A stretch of DNA of 64,000 nucleotides from Marinifilum sp. D737 (GCF_026672275.1 NZ_JANQCD010000001.1:310001-374000); one strand, 5' to 3'. Numbered from the stretch's first letter, positions 8,659-17,711 are shown. Notes: generated from the letters alone by a model not told the origin. Program-made: numbers and translations.

Positions 8659-9561
8659 TTACCCTTGGTATGAATCGATACCAGCAGTTTCCATTTTACG
8701 ATCAACTTTCTTCACCAATCCTTGGATTACTTTACCAGGACCTACTTCAGTAAATGAACTTGCACCATCAGCAATCATATTTACCATGGTTTGAGTAAAA
8801 CGTACCGGAGCAGTTAACTGAGCAACAAGATTCTTCTTAATTTCAGATGGATCAGTAACAGGCTTTGCATTTACGTTTTGATATACAGGACAAGCTGGAG
8901 TAGAGAAGTTTGTGTTTTCGATAGCTTCTTCTAACTCAACACGAGCAGGTTCCATTAATGGAGAGTGGAATGCGCCACCAACTTTCAATGGTAAAGCTCT
9001 TTTTGCACCAGCTTCTTTTAACTTTTCACAAGCAATTTCGATACCTTTCATGCTACCAGAAATTACCAACTGACCTGGACAGTTAAAGTTTGCAGGAACA
9101 ACTACCTCTTCGATTTCTGCACAAACTTTTTCAACAGTTTCATCATCTAAACCGATGATTGCTGCCATTGTTGAAGGTTCCATTTCACAAGCTTTTTGCA
9201 TAGCCATTGCACGCTGAGAAACCAATTTTAAACCATCTTCGAAAGATAAAGTTCCGTTTGCAACCAATGCAGAGAATTCACCTAATGAGTGACCAGCAAC
9301 CATTTCTGGTTTGAAATCTTCACCAAGTGTTTTAGCTAAAATTACTGAATGCAAGAAAATTGCAGGCTGAGTAACTTTAGTCTGTCTTAGATCTTCGTCA
9401 GTTCCTTCAAACATTAAATCAGTAATGCGGAAACCTAGAATTTCGTTAGCTTTTTCGAAAAGTTCCTTAGCAAGTTCCGAATTTTCGTATAGGTCTTTAC
9501 CCATACCAACAAATTGGGCTCCTTGCCCTGGAAATACATATGCTTTCATACTTTTTTTCAA
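8659..9561 (-). CDS. fabD: Malonyl-CoA:acyl-carrier-protein transacylase
   Basis: Transfers malonyl from CoA to ACP, supplying extender units for fatty-acid synthesis. The GHSLGE nucleophile elbow places the catalytic Ser at residue 92, and GGAFHSPLM supplies the catalytic His. FPGQGAQFVGMG near the N-terminus is also a family hallmark. Length 300 residues is standard. The first ATG adds MKKS before the usual MKAYVFPGQG start, so initiation at residue 5 (9549) is equally likely. It is transcribed alone: a predicted promoter overlaps an inverted repeat just upstream, and folE ends 159 bases before it on the same strand. Confidence 0.95.
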   Translation of the reverse strand: MKKSMKAYVFPGQGAQFVGMGKDLYENSELAKELFEKANEILGFRITDLMFEGTDEDLRQTKVTQPAIFLHSVILAKTLGEDFKPEMVAGHSLGEFSALVANGTLSFEDGLKLVSQRAMAMQKACEMEPSTMAAIIGLDDETVEKVCAEIEEVVVPANFNCPGQLVISGSMKGIEIACEKLKEAGAKRALPLKVGGAFHSPLMEPARVELEEAIENTNFSTPACPVYQNVNAKPVTDPSEIKKNLVAQLTAPVRFTQTMVNMIADGASSFTEVGPGKVIQGLVKKVDRKMETAGIDSYQG

Positions 9562-9631
9562 TTTGTAATGATTATTCTATATCCATACATATAGAATAAA
9601 AATCATGGTAAGTTTTGAAATATTCCGGGCA

Positions 9632-9690
9632 CAAATATATTTAATCCGTTCGCAATCTGCAATTTTAGAATTTTATTGCGAACGGATTAA
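9632..9690 (-). promoter_or_regulatory. Predicted fabD promoter interlocked with a 16-bp inverted repeat
   Basis: On the minus strand, TATATTTG (9632-9639) matches the -7 consensus, with TTG at 9660-9662 exactly 20 bp upstream. A perfect inverted repeat, TTAATCCGTTCGCAAT at 9641-9656 and its complement at 9675-9690, separated by 18 bases, spans the spacer and the region just upstream of the -33. It could be a repressor operator for fabD or the transcript end of folE; no long T-run follows on either strand, which argues against a simple terminator. Confidence 0.5.
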
Positions 9691-9720
9691 TATACTTCAA
9701 ACCGGTAAGATTGATAAATT

Positions 9721-10347
9721 TTAGATCGTTTTTGCCGAAATTAATCGAATAAACTCCTCGCGAGTTGCAAGGTTTTCAAATGCTCCCGTAAAATCGGAAG
9801 TAGTTGTAATTGAATTTTGTTTTTGAACACCACGCATCGACATGCACATGTGCTGTGCTTCAATCACTACAGCAACGCCTAAAGGACTAAGCGTATCATT
9901 AATACAGTCTTTAATTTGAGTAGTTAAGCGTTCTTGCACTTGCAATCGGCGAGCAAATGCATCTACTACACGAGCTATTTTGCTAAGCCCGGTAATATAT
10001 CCATTTGGAATGTAGGCTACATGAGCTCTTCCTACAAAAGGTAACATGTGGTGTTCACACATCGAATAAACCTCAATGTCTTTTACAATCACCATTTGTT
10101 TATAGTCTTCCTTAAACATTGCCGATCGTAAAATATCTTCTGGTTTAATGTGATATCCCTGCGTTAAGAACTGCATGGCTTTGGCAACACGCAAAGGAGT
10201 TTTCTCCAAACCTTCACGTTCTGCATCCTCACCAAGTAATTCCAAAACTTTTTTATAGTGATACATCAGTTCTTCTGTAGTTTCCTGATTGTATTTTTCT
10301 ATTTTTGTGAATCCTTTATCTTCTTGTCCGTTAATTGAAAATTCCAT
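9721..10347 (-). CDS. folE: GTP cyclohydrolase I
   Basis: Converts GTP to 7,8-dihydroneopterin triphosphate, the first step toward tetrahydrofolate and, in some organisms, queuosine. The motif [20 protein letters not shown] contains the zinc-binding Cys and His, followed by [20 protein letters not shown] and the second zinc Cys in [10 protein letters not shown]. At 208 residues it has the usual length and the usual homodecamer-type type I architecture. It stands alone, divergent from the futalosine-hydrolase-like gene, with 108 bases between the two starts. Confidence 0.96.
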   Translation of the reverse strand: MEFSINGQEDKGFTKIEKYNQETTEELMYHYKKVLELLGEDAEREGLEKTPLRVAKAMQFLTQGYHIKPEDILRSAMFKEDYKQMVIVKDIEVYSMCEHHMLPFVGRAHVAYIPNGYITGLSKIARVVDAFARRLQVQERLTTQIKDCINDTLSPLGVAVVIEAQHMCMSMRGVQKQNSITTTSDFTGAFENLATREEFIRLISAKTI

Positions 10348-10455
10348 TCGTCACAGTGTTTTTAATAAGTCGTTGTATTGCTCTGCAAAATAAGTAATAA
10401 TTTCACCTAATAAACAAACTTTTAGGAGCTTTGTTTTAGCTAAGTTCTTGCATTT

Positions 10456-11145
10456 ATGCATATTTTAATCATTACAGAGACATTTGATGTGCTCAAAGAT
10501 TTTATTTCACAACTTGAATTAGAGGAAAATCTGGATCAGAATTATGCTCGTTTCAAGTATAAAAATCAATCTGTGGATATACTAATCTCGGGATATGGAG
10601 GCAGTATGTCGGCCTATGAGTATGCGAAAGCCATAGGTAAAAACAAGTACGATTTAGTCTTGCAATTTGGTCAGTGCTACGCCTTAAAAGATCAGGTTAA
10701 AAAAAATCAATTGGTATGTATTATTGATGATTATTTTGGAGATATTGGAATTGGTGTTGAAAGTAATTTTGCTTCTGTTTTTGATTTACAGCAACGAAAT
10801 AAAAACGAATCTCCATTTAATAATGAAATATTAGAAAATGATACTTTGATTCCTGAAGTGTTTTCTGTTTTTAGAAAGGTAAGTGGCATTACTTGTAATG
10901 CTATTCCTACAAACCTTAACTCTTTAGCTAATGCCTATATCAAGAATTATCCTGATGTAATCAGTAGGGAAGGGGCGAATTTGCTTTATATCTGCCAAAA
11001 GGAAAATGTGAAATTAATTCAGCTTTTTTATGTGCTTGAAAATATCGAAAATGCACAATTCAAGATTACTCCTGATGAACCAATGGTAAAAGTGGTAAGT
11101 GAAACAATTGAAGAGGTTTTGAATGAATCAGTAATGCTTACCTAG
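10456..11145 (+). CDS. Futalosine hydrolase-like nucleoside phosphorylase-family protein
   Basis: A 229-residue protein of the nucleoside phosphorylase/MTA-SAH nucleosidase fold. The N-terminus MHILIITETFDVLKDF, the ISGYGGSMSAYEYAKAI stretch and LVLQFGQCYAL match the layout of MqnB-type futalosine hydrolases (menaquinone by the futalosine route). SREGANLLYIC occupies the place of the catalytic MEGA/A segment. Several usually invariant residues are changed: the GIAGS loop reads QFGQCYA, and QLRAISN reads QLFYVLE. The substrate may therefore differ or activity may be reduced. It overlaps the convergent MATE gene tail-to-tail by 8 bases. No other mqn gene is in the window. Confidence 0.65.
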   Translation: MHILIITETFDVLKDFISQLELEENLDQNYARFKYKNQSVDILISGYGGSMSAYEYAKAIGKNKYDLVLQFGQCYALKDQVKKNQLVCIIDDYFGDIGIGVESNFASVFDLQQRNKNESPFNNEILENDTLIPEVFSVFRKVSGITCNAIPTNLNSLANAYIKNYPDVISREGANLLYICQKENVKLIQLFYVLENIENAQFKITPDEPMVKVVSETIEEVLNESVMLT

Positions 11146-12442
11146 AGAAATGAACCAACACTGCTTTTTTGTAATAAATGGCCTGAAAAAGTCCTCGGGT
11201 AAACATGAAGCCTAACATTGCGATCCAAAGTCCATGGTTCTCTAAGCTGCTATTTAAGAAGTAATAAAGAGGTATAAATATTAGAATGGTTGCTGCCATC
11301 ATGGTCTTGCGCATATAGCTAGAAGCTGTGGCACCAATAAATATTCCATCCATTAGGAATGAAGCAAAACTAAGAAGTGGCAGAAGTATAATCCATTTTA
11401 AATAATCTCTGGCAATTGCAATAGTCGATTCAGCATCGGTTAATATTGTTAAGATATCGATACCAAATAATCCATATACACCTGTGAATAAAATACTGAT
11501 TCCGATTCCCCAAATAAATAGTAATCGAATAAGCTGAGATAAATTTTTTGAGTTGTTTGCACCAATAAATTTACCTACTAAAGCCTCTGCAGCGAAAGCA
11601 AAGCCGTCCATAAAATAGGAGAAGATAAAAAGAAACTGAAGTAGTAAGGAATTAACTGCAAGGATCTCTTTGTTTACACTTGCTGATTCGGTTGTGAAAA
11701 ATGTGAAAACAAATATAATGCAGAGAGTTCTAATGAAAATATCCTTGTTGACTAAAAAAAAGTGCTTCAATTCATTCACCTTCATCATTCCTTTGGCACT
11801 CCAATACTTGAACAAGCGTTTATAGTTTCTCAGGATAAAGAATAAAGCGATAAACAAGCTGCAATATTGAGCAATTAAGGTACCTAAGGCTACACCTTTT
11901 GCATCAAGCATTAATCCATACACAAAAAATGCCGATAGTGAAATATTAATAACATTCCCTGCAATTGCGATTAACATTGGAGTTTTGGCATTTTGCATTC
12001 CTATGAACCATCCGTTTAATGCATAAAGGCCAATGGTAGCCGGAGCGGCCCAAACTCTAATATAGAAATAGGATTTCGCAATGGTTTCAACTGATTCTTC
12101 ACTTTCGATTAACCAAAAGCTAAGCATAGCTATTGGTTTTTGAAGTATTAAAATAAGAATACTTCCAGCTAAAGCAACAGTAAGAGCACGGGATAAAGAC
12201 AGAATAGATTCGCTTAAATTTCTTGCACCATAAGCTTGAGCAGTAATTCCCGTAGTTCCCATTCGTAAAAAAGCAAAACCCCAGTATAAAAAATTGAATA
12301 TTGTACCACCTAATGCAATTGCTCCAATAAAATCTACTTTTCCCAAATGCCCCATTAAAGCTAAATCGACAAGCCCCAGTAAAGGAATGGTGATGTTACT
12401 AACTATGTTGGGTACCGCTATATTTAGGATTTTCTTGTTCAC
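11138..12442 (-). CDS. MATE family multidrug/toxin efflux transporter (DinF-like)
   Basis: A 434-residue inner-membrane protein with about 12 hydrophobic segments. It starts with the MATE signature NIAVPNIVSNITIPLLGLVDLALMG and contains RMGTTGITAQAYGARN, both typical of the DinF-like branch. MATE proteins exchange Na+ or H+ for cationic drugs or metabolites. Given the Na+-based energetics elsewhere in the window (NQR, NhaC), Na+ coupling is plausible but not shown. It is a single-gene unit; its start is about 100 bp from the divergent sod promoter. Confidence 0.9.
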   Translation of the reverse strand: MNKKILNIAVPNIVSNITIPLLGLVDLALMGHLGKVDFIGAIALGGTIFNFLYWGFAFLRMGTTGITAQAYGARNLSESILSLSRALTVALAGSILILILQKPIAMLSFWLIESEESVETIAKSYFYIRVWAAPATIGLYALNGWFIGMQNAKTPMLIAIAGNVINISLSAFFVYGLMLDAKGVALGTLIAQYCSLFIALFFILRNYKRLFKYWSAKGMMKVNELKHFFLVNKDIFIRTLCIIFVFTFFTTESASVNKEILAVNSLLLQFLFIFSYFMDGFAFAAEALVGKFIGANNSKNLSQLIRLLFIWGIGISILFTGVYGLFGIDILTILTDAESTIAIARDYLKWIILLPLLSFASFLMDGIFIGATASSYMRKTMMAATILIFIPLYYFLNSSLENHGLWIAMLGFMFTRGLFQAIYYKKAVLVHFSR

Positions 12443-12543
12443 GATTCAGCTTTTAATTTACTGCACGAAAGTAGTTAAAAATCCTGTGCTAAAGGAAAAA
12501 ACATATGGTCTTTAAAATAAAAGACAAAAAAGTCTTAAAATAA

Positions 12544-12575
12544 TTTGGAATTAATCTGAGTAAAAATTAGATTTG
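12544..12575 (+). promoter_or_regulatory. Predicted promoter of the Mn-type superoxide dismutase gene
   Basis: TTTG at 12544-12547, exactly 20 bases, then TAGATTTG at 12568-12575: a full match to the phylum -33/-7 consensus. The ATG at 12626 follows after 50 bases. Confidence 0.75.
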
Positions 12576-12625
12576 CTTCTAGTGACAAATAAACCTATAT
12601 CAACCATAAGTAAAATATAAAATAT

Positions 12626-13228
12626 ATGGCATTTGAGTTACCAAAATTAGCTTATTCATACGATGCGTTAGAACCGCATATTGATGCCAGAACAATGGAA
12701 ATACACCATTCGAAGCATCACGCAGGATATACAAATAATTTAAACGCTGCAATAGCAGGAACCGATTTAGAAGGCAAGAGTATTGAAGAAATTCTTGCCA
12801 ATATTTCACAGTATTCTGTTGCTGTTCGAAATAACGGAGGAGGATTTTACAATCATGATTTGTTCTGGAAAGTAATGTCGCCTAATGGTGGAGGAAAGCC
12901 TGGTGGTGATTTACTTACAGCAATTGAAAAAGATTTTGGATCGTTTGATGCTTTTAAAGAAGAATTTTCGAAAGCAGCGGCAACAAGGTTTGGTTCTGGC
13001 TGGGCTTGGTTAGTAAAACAAGCTGATGGCAAGTTAGTAGTTACATCAACGGCAAATCAGGATAATCCTTTAATGGATGTTGCAGATGTTAAAGGAACTC
13101 CAATTTTAGGATTGGACGTTTGGGAGCATGCATATTACTTAAAGTTTCAAAATAGAAGACCTGATTACATCTCAGTTTTCTGGGAAGTAATCAATTGGGA
13201 GGAAGTGGTTAAACGCTTTCAGGATTAG
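12626..13228 (+). CDS. sodA: Superoxide dismutase, Mn-type by signature residues
   Basis: Dismutes superoxide to hydrogen peroxide and oxygen. Predicted metal ligands are H27, H77, D164 and H168 (DVWEHAYYL). Two positions separate Mn from Fe enzymes in E. coli. Here the second-domain [10 protein letters not shown] supplies Gln145, like E. coli SodA Gln146, and the first-domain motif is [14 protein letters not shown] with Gly where Fe enzymes carry Gln. Both indicate the Mn type, although many Bacteroidota enzymes accept either metal. Length 200 residues, no signal peptide, so cytoplasmic. It has its own promoter and terminator and lies 125 bases before a second, different sod gene. Confidence 0.93.
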   Translation: MAFELPKLAYSYDALEPHIDARTMEIHHSKHHAGYTNNLNAAIAGTDLEGKSIEEILANISQYSVAVRNNGGGFYNHDLFWKVMSPNGGGKPGGDLLTAIEKDFGSFDAFKEEFSKAAATRFGSGWAWLVKQADGKLVVTSTANQDNPLMDVADVKGTPILGLDVWEHAYYLKFQNRRPDYISVFWEVINWEEVVKRFQD

Positions 13229-13255
13229 TTTTGTTTATTGTTTTTTTGATTTTGG

Positions 13256-13287
13256 GGCCGATTCTTTTTAAAGGAATCGGCCTTTTT
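13256..13287 (+). terminator. Rho-independent terminator between the two sod genes
   Basis: Stem GGCCGATTC/GAATCGGCC with a 9-base loop, followed by TTTTT. It makes the two sod genes separate transcription units, at least in part. Confidence 0.88.
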
Positions 13288-13353
13288 GTATTTTTTTATT
13301 GAATTTGTAATTTTTTATTGTGAAATTGAAAGGAAAATCAAAAAACAATAAAA

Positions 13354-13935
13354 ATGGAACACAAACTACCTACCTTATCGTATGAGTTGGGCGAATTAGA
13401 GCCTTATATAAGTAAGAATACACTTGAATTCCATTATGGAAAGCATCATCAGGCTTACATTACAAACCTGAATAATTTAATTAAAGGAACTGCTTTTGAA
13501 GATGCTAGCATGGAAGATATTGTGAAACATTCTGAAGGAGGAATCTTTAATAATGGAGCACAGGTTTACAATCATACTTTTTATTTTGAAGCATTCAAGC
13601 CAAATGGTAGTGTTGAACCAAATGGAAAGTTGAAAGAAGCCATTGAAGTCTCTTTTGGTTCATTCGATAATTTTAAGGCTGAATTCTCGAAAGCCGGAGC
13701 TACATTGTTTGGTTCAGGATGGGTTTGGTTAGTAGTTGATACTGCTGGCAAATTGGCCATTATGAAGACCAAGAATGCAGGTAATCCGTTGCGTGATGGT
13801 TTTAAGCCTATTCTTACAATGGATGTATGGGAACATGCCTATTATTTGGATACTCAGAATGCACGTCCAAAGTACATCGAAAACTTCTGGAATATCATTA
13901 ATTGGGAACTGGTTGAAAAACGATTCGAAGAATAA
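13354..13935 (+). CDS. sodB: Superoxide dismutase, Fe-type by signature residues
   Basis: A second superoxide dismutase of 193 residues with ligands H27, H74, D157 and H161. Here FNNGAQVYNHTFYF supplies Gln70 in the first domain (E. coli SodB Gln69), and the second-domain motif is KNAGNPL with no Gln: the Fe pattern. The upstream neighbour has the opposite Mn pattern, so the pair is not a recent duplication but two lineages kept side by side. No clear TAnnTTTG promoter was found in the 66 bases after the previous terminator. Cytoplasmic; ends before a shared terminator. Confidence 0.93.
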   Translation: MEHKLPTLSYELGELEPYISKNTLEFHYGKHHQAYITNLNNLIKGTAFEDASMEDIVKHSEGGIFNNGAQVYNHTFYFEAFKPNGSVEPNGKLKEAIEVSFGSFDNFKAEFSKAGATLFGSGWVWLVVDTAGKLAIMKTKNAGNPLRDGFKPILTMDVWEHAYYLDTQNARPKYIENFWNIINWELVEKRFEE

Positions 13936-13940
13936 ATAAA

Positions 13941-13970
13941 AAAAGGGTGATTTTAAATCACCCTTTTTTT
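13941..13970. terminator. Bidirectional terminator between sodB and the DUF6268-like gene
   Basis: Symmetric stem AAAAGGGTGATTT/AAATCACCCTTTT with A and T tracts on either side. Its T-tract touches the stop codon of the convergent gene. Confidence 0.88.
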
Positions 13971-14850
13971 AAATGCTTACAGAGATACCTGCCTTTATAA
14001 ATATATTATTGTCCAGGTCAAAATCATTGATCGTATCATTACCATCCTTAAATTCAAAGTTTCGGTATAGAGTATAACCTGAATTGACATTTAGACTAAT
14101 TTTTTTGGATAATTTTTGTTTCAGAAATAAACCTCCTCCAACATTCATAATACTAACATTATCAATTGGGCTTGTTTCATTATTATAGACAAGTTTATCG
14201 GTTAATGTGAAATTTTCACCAGCAATAAATAGATTCGCTCCAATTGTAGTTTTTTCACTAGCCATATAATTTACATCAAGCATTGGGAAACCGAAATTTA
14301 TATTCCATTTTTCATTTGGTTTCCAATTTAAACTAACAATAGGAATAGGAGCAGGTACACCAATGGTATTCGAATAAATTGCTCCTAAATTTAGTATCAT
14401 GTTCTTTTTTTGATTGATAGGTTTGCTAAACAAAGCCATTCCAAATAAATTTAGTTCATCGAAACCGACCGAGGATTCAAAATTAGAAGAAATATTAGGC
14501 TTGATAAAAGCTGTCAGGTACCAACCGTTTTTTAATGGGCGTGCATAACCAAATGTATAAGAAATGGTGTGAAAATTTTTTAAATCGGTTTCCAGTAAAG
14601 GAGTAGATCCATAATCGATATTGATACCTGAATAGTTAAAGGTATGAAAGATTCTTCTTCCTGGAGTTTTTAGCTTTTTATGAATGCTAAATCTAAAGTC
14701 GTATTTCTCAAAAGAAATATCATTTCCATTATCGGAATCACCTTTGCCAATAAATACATAATCAGCTCCAAATTTTTCTTGTAGCATTTGGGCTTGCGAG
14801 GGGAGTATTATACCCAAAAAGATTCCTGTTATTAATAAAATTTTCTTCAT
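13969..14850 (-). CDS. Outer-membrane beta-barrel protein, DUF6268-like
   Basis: A 293-residue exported protein with a clear signal peptide (MKKILLITGIFLGIILPSQA, cleavage before QM). The mature part is a run of alternating amphipathic strands, for example HTISYTFGYARPLKNGWYLT and VSLNWKPNEKWNINFGFPML, and ends in ...AGISVSI, consistent with an outer-membrane barrel. It resembles the uncharacterised DUF6268 barrels of Bacteroidota. Function and ligand are unknown. The cyclase gene lies 40 bases upstream on the same strand, so the two may be co-transcribed. Confidence 0.65.
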   Translation of the reverse strand: MKKILLITGIFLGIILPSQAQMLQEKFGADYVFIGKGDSDNGNDISFEKYDFRFSIHKKLKTPGRRIFHTFNYSGINIDYGSTPLLETDLKNFHTISYTFGYARPLKNGWYLTAFIKPNISSNFESSVGFDELNLFGMALFSKPINQKKNMILNLGAIYSNTIGVPAPIPIVSLNWKPNEKWNINFGFPMLDVNYMASEKTTIGANLFIAGENFTLTDKLVYNNETSPIDNVSIMNVGGGLFLKQKLSKKISLNVNSGYTLYRNFEFKDGNDTINDFDLDNNIFIKAGISVSI

Positions 14851-14890
14851 TTTATTTTTTATAAATTACTTAATAAACAAATAATTAGTA

Positions 14891-15982
14891 CTATTGTTTT
14901 ATGGCATAGATATCTACTTTTTCCTTTTTTCCCTTTAATTCAATGTTATCAATAAAGGAATAATTGAAGGAATTGTAGAAAGCCAGATCCGTAACTATCA
15001 ATTTTGATGCCAAAAATTCTTCTTTGAATGAATTACACAGTCCCTGAATTCTTGAAGCAGTATTAATTACATCCCCATGGTAGGCGATGGAACGTTTTAT
15101 CACCCCTACTTCTGCGGCCATTAATGTACCGCCATTTATACCTGCTTTAAATTGAGGTAGAAAGCCATAAGATTCTATGTAATGATCCGATCTTTTTTGA
15201 AGATATTCCTTAAATTTGAAGAATATTTTAATGCACTTTGCATTTTTAATCCCATCATTATAAGGCCATATAAGTACAACTTCATCTCCGATATATTGGT
15301 ATATATTTGCATCAAACTCATTAACCGCAAGCGTTAAGTCGCTAAAGCAATCTTGAATAAGTTGACTATATTTTACATGTCCCAATTTTTCGGCATAGGT
15401 TGTAGATGATTTTAAATCCATAAATAAGAATACCATTTTGACCTCTTTGGGTTGACGGTATTTGCCAAGCAATAAATCAAGAAGAACACCTGGACCAAAT
15501 TTTTGATTGATAATCTGAAATAGGATAATAGTAGCACTTACCAAATATGTAAAAGTTACGATTCTGAAAAAATCACTTGATTTTACAAACATTCTTATTT
15601 CCTGAAGTGTTTCTCTCGATATTTCACCTTTTAAAATCAATTGAGATGCAATACCAACTAAGAATATTGTTACTATAGTTAAGATAATATGAATGATACT
15701 GTAAAAGAAAATAATCCGCCCATATGATTTTTTTCGAAGGCGTTCTTGTTTGCTTTTGATAAAAACATTTAAAATGCCGAATATACTTCCTAAAAATAAG
15801 CCTGCTAAAACTAAATTTAGCTTATTAATTTCTGCAATTGAAATATGCTTAGGAATCTCTCCTTCAATCTTTGGATTAAAGCTGGTAAGAATATCCCAAA
15901 TAAATACAGCGCTTATCCATATCGCAATAATAATAAAGAAGTCTATGATAACTTTACGAGAGTTTTTATTGAATTTCAGCAT
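14891..15982 (-). CDS. Membrane-bound class III adenylate/guanylate cyclase
   Basis: A 363-residue protein with about four N-terminal membrane segments (near residues 13-31, 54-75, 90-113 and 138-158) followed by a cytoplasmic cyclase homology domain (about 180-360). Predicted metal-binding aspartates are D189 in VFLFMDLKSST and D233 in YIGDEVVLIWP. AYHGDVINTASRIQGLC matches the substrate/transition-state segment, with Asn and Arg in the expected places. It should make cAMP or cGMP from ATP or GTP; specificity cannot be set by eye. The membrane module resembles CHASE-less sensors and may respond to membrane or ionic state. It lies upstream of the DUF6268-like barrel gene on the same strand. 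Confidence 0.85.
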   Translation of the reverse strand: MLKFNKNSRKVIIDFFIIIAIWISAVFIWDILTSFNPKIEGEIPKHISIAEINKLNLVLAGLFLGSIFGILNVFIKSKQERLRKKSYGRIIFFYSIIHIILTIVTIFLVGIASQLILKGEISRETLQEIRMFVKSSDFFRIVTFTYLVSATIILFQIINQKFGPGVLLDLLLGKYRQPKEVKMVFLFMDLKSSTTYAEKLGHVKYSQLIQDCFSDLTLAVNEFDANIYQYIGDEVVLIWPYNDGIKNAKCIKIFFKFKEYLQKRSDHYIESYGFLPQFKAGINGGTLMAAEVGVIKRSIAYHGDVINTASRIQGLCNSFKEEFLASKLIVTDLAFYNSFNYSFIDNIELKGKKEKVDIYAIKQ

Positions 15983-16152
15983 ACTTATTGAATTTTGCCA
16001 AGTTGTAATTTAATATTACAAAAAATAAAATTTAAATAGATTTACTTATTTCTTTGATGAAAAGAGAAAAATCAATTAATTTATGAAGTAGTGGGGTAAT
16101 TTGTTTGGTAATACAAATAAAGCACATAAATTTTAAAATAATAAATTAAGCA

Positions 16153-16725
16153 ATGTTAAAAGATTTAGTTGCCAAAAACAGAAGTTACAGAAGATTCTTT
16201 GAAGATGAAAAAATATCTTCAGATCAAATTAAAGAATGGATTGATTTGGCAAGATTAGGAGCATCGGGAAGGAATGCACAAACCATAAAATATAAGATTG
16301 TATTATCTGATAAGATGCGTGATAATGTGTTTCAACAGCTTGCTTGGGCAGGTTATTTGCAGGATTGGGCTGGACCTGAAAAAGGAGAGAGACCAACGGC
16401 TTATGTTGTGATGATTAATGATGAAGGTCTTGGAAAGAATTATTTTAGTGACGATGGAATTGCGGTCCAAAATTTGTTACTAGGAGCAGTTGAAAGTGGT
16501 TACGGAGGTTGTATTATTCATGCTTTTAAGAAGAAAGAACTTAGTGAACTGCTAAAAATTGAAGAAGGATTTTCGATTATTCAGGTAGTTGCCTTGGGAA
16601 AACCGAAAGAAAAGGTAGTTATTGAAGAAATGAAAGATGGAGATATTAAGTATTGGAGAGATGAAAAAGGAGTTCATCATGTACCAAAACGTAGTATCGA
16701 CGAAATAATATTGGAAGAATTGTAA
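16153..16725 (+). CDS. Nitroreductase-family FMN-dependent oxidoreductase
   Basis: A 190-residue flavoprotein of the nitroreductase superfamily. The N-terminal NRSYRRFFEDEKIS and the ARLGASGRNAQ stretch are the FMN-phosphate-binding signature. SDDGIAVQNLLLGAVESGYGGC is the second conserved block, and GYGGC is typical of the family, which often uses Cys here. The C-terminus is shorter than in E. coli NfsA/NfsB. Physiological substrates of this branch are usually unknown. The next gene begins 34 bases downstream and may be co-transcribed. Cytoplasmic. Confidence 0.85.
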   Translation: MLKDLVAKNRSYRRFFEDEKISSDQIKEWIDLARLGASGRNAQTIKYKIVLSDKMRDNVFQQLAWAGYLQDWAGPEKGERPTAYVVMINDEGLGKNYFSDDGIAVQNLLLGAVESGYGGCIIHAFKKKELSELLKIEEGFSIIQVVALGKPKEKVVIEEMKDGDIKYWRDEKGVHHVPKRSIDEIILEEL

Positions 16726-16759
16726 TGATAACTCTACGGAGTTAATAAAAGCTGGTAAA

Positions 16760-17473
16760 ATGAGAAGATATGTGATAGGTTGTATTGCTCTTTTTTGTGT
16801 TGTTCTTGCAACAGAGAAGCTAAATGCACAGAAGATAAGGACAGATTCATTGTTTTTTACAGGTGCGGTTATGGATCAGGAAGAATTATCACCATTGCCT
16901 TATGCGCACTATAGGGTAAATAATAAAAAAGCGGGTACAGCAAACTCTTTTGGCCGTTTCTCATTTTGGGTAAATGCCGGCGATACCATTCAATACTCTT
17001 ACGTTGGATATCAAAATGTTCAAGTTGTAGTAAGCGATAGTCTAAAGCAAGATTCATATCTTTTTGGTGTGTTTATGGCAAAAGATACCGTTTCGCTGCA
17101 AGAGGTGTTAATTTTACCTCGATTTGGTAATTTTAGAGAAGCCTTTATTAATGCCAAGGTAAATACTCCAGAGTATGTTCGAGCAAAGAACAATGTGAAT
17201 TCGGCTACCTACGAGGCTTTAACCAAGCGACCGGATAAAATGGATGCCAAAGCAAATACCGATTTGTTGATAAAGCAGCATGTAATAGAAAATGAGCATA
17301 AAGTTATGGTTCCTCAAGATATGGTTGCGGGTGTAAGTACACTTCGAACCTTACCCGAAGTACAACGATTAAAACGCAAGAAGAAGATGAAAATTCCTGA
17401 CAATCTGGTTACTGATAAGGAAATAAATACCTTAAAGCAAATGTATCGATACGGAATTAAAGAAAAGAAATAA
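16760..17473 (+). CDS. Exported protein with carboxypeptidase-regulatory-like domain
   Basis: A 237-residue secreted or periplasmic protein with a signal peptide (about residues 1-23, ending LNAQ). Residues about 30-115 form a CarboxypepD_reg-like beta-sandwich (FTGAVMDQEELSPLPYAHYR, GTANSFGRFSFWVNAGDTI, YSYVGYQNVQVVV). This module is common at the N-terminus of TonB receptors but here stands alone. The basic C-terminal part (LKRKKKMKIPDNLV) has no named domain. Such proteins are abundant in the phylum and their role is unknown. It follows the nitroreductase by 34 bases. Confidence 0.75.
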   Translation: MRRYVIGCIALFCVVLATEKLNAQKIRTDSLFFTGAVMDQEELSPLPYAHYRVNNKKAGTANSFGRFSFWVNAGDTIQYSYVGYQNVQVVVSDSLKQDSYLFGVFMAKDTVSLQEVLILPRFGNFREAFINAKVNTPEYVRAKNNVNSATYEALTKRPDKMDAKANTDLLIKQHVIENEHKVMVPQDMVAGVSTLRTLPEVQRLKRKKKMKIPDNLVTDKEINTLKQMYRYGIKEKK

Positions 17474-17599
17474 AATCTTTCATGATGAAATCCGAATCAC
17501 CAACAGAAATGAAAGTTTTCGTGATTCTGTAGTTTTGTTATTATGCGAATGTGGATTTAGAACTATGCGTTGGTGCATCATTGTATTGTCCATTTAATT

Positions 17600-17661
17600 T
17601 CACAACTTTTCTACCTTTTCACTATTCAAACTTTTCACTATTCAAACTTTTCAAGACTTTC
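17600..17661. repeat. Short purine/pyrimidine-biased tandem repeat (GAAAAGT type)
   Basis: The plus strand has CTTTTCACTATTCAAA twice in tandem plus partial copies. On the minus strand it reads GAAAAGTTTGAATAGT repeated. The same GAAAAGT/GAATAGT wording recurs at 23020-23068 and 25040-25075, so this is one dispersed family. Confidence 0.6.
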
Positions 17662-17662
17662 A

Positions 17663-17696
17663 AAAAAAAGCGGTGAAATTTTCACCGCTTTTTTTA
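17663..17696. terminator. Bidirectional terminator before the DUF4249 gene
   Basis: Stem AAAAGCGGTGAAA/TTTCACCGCTTTT with A-run and T-run flanks; serves both convergent genes. Confidence 0.88.
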
Positions 17697-17711
17697 TCTG
17701 TCGAATTCTCG

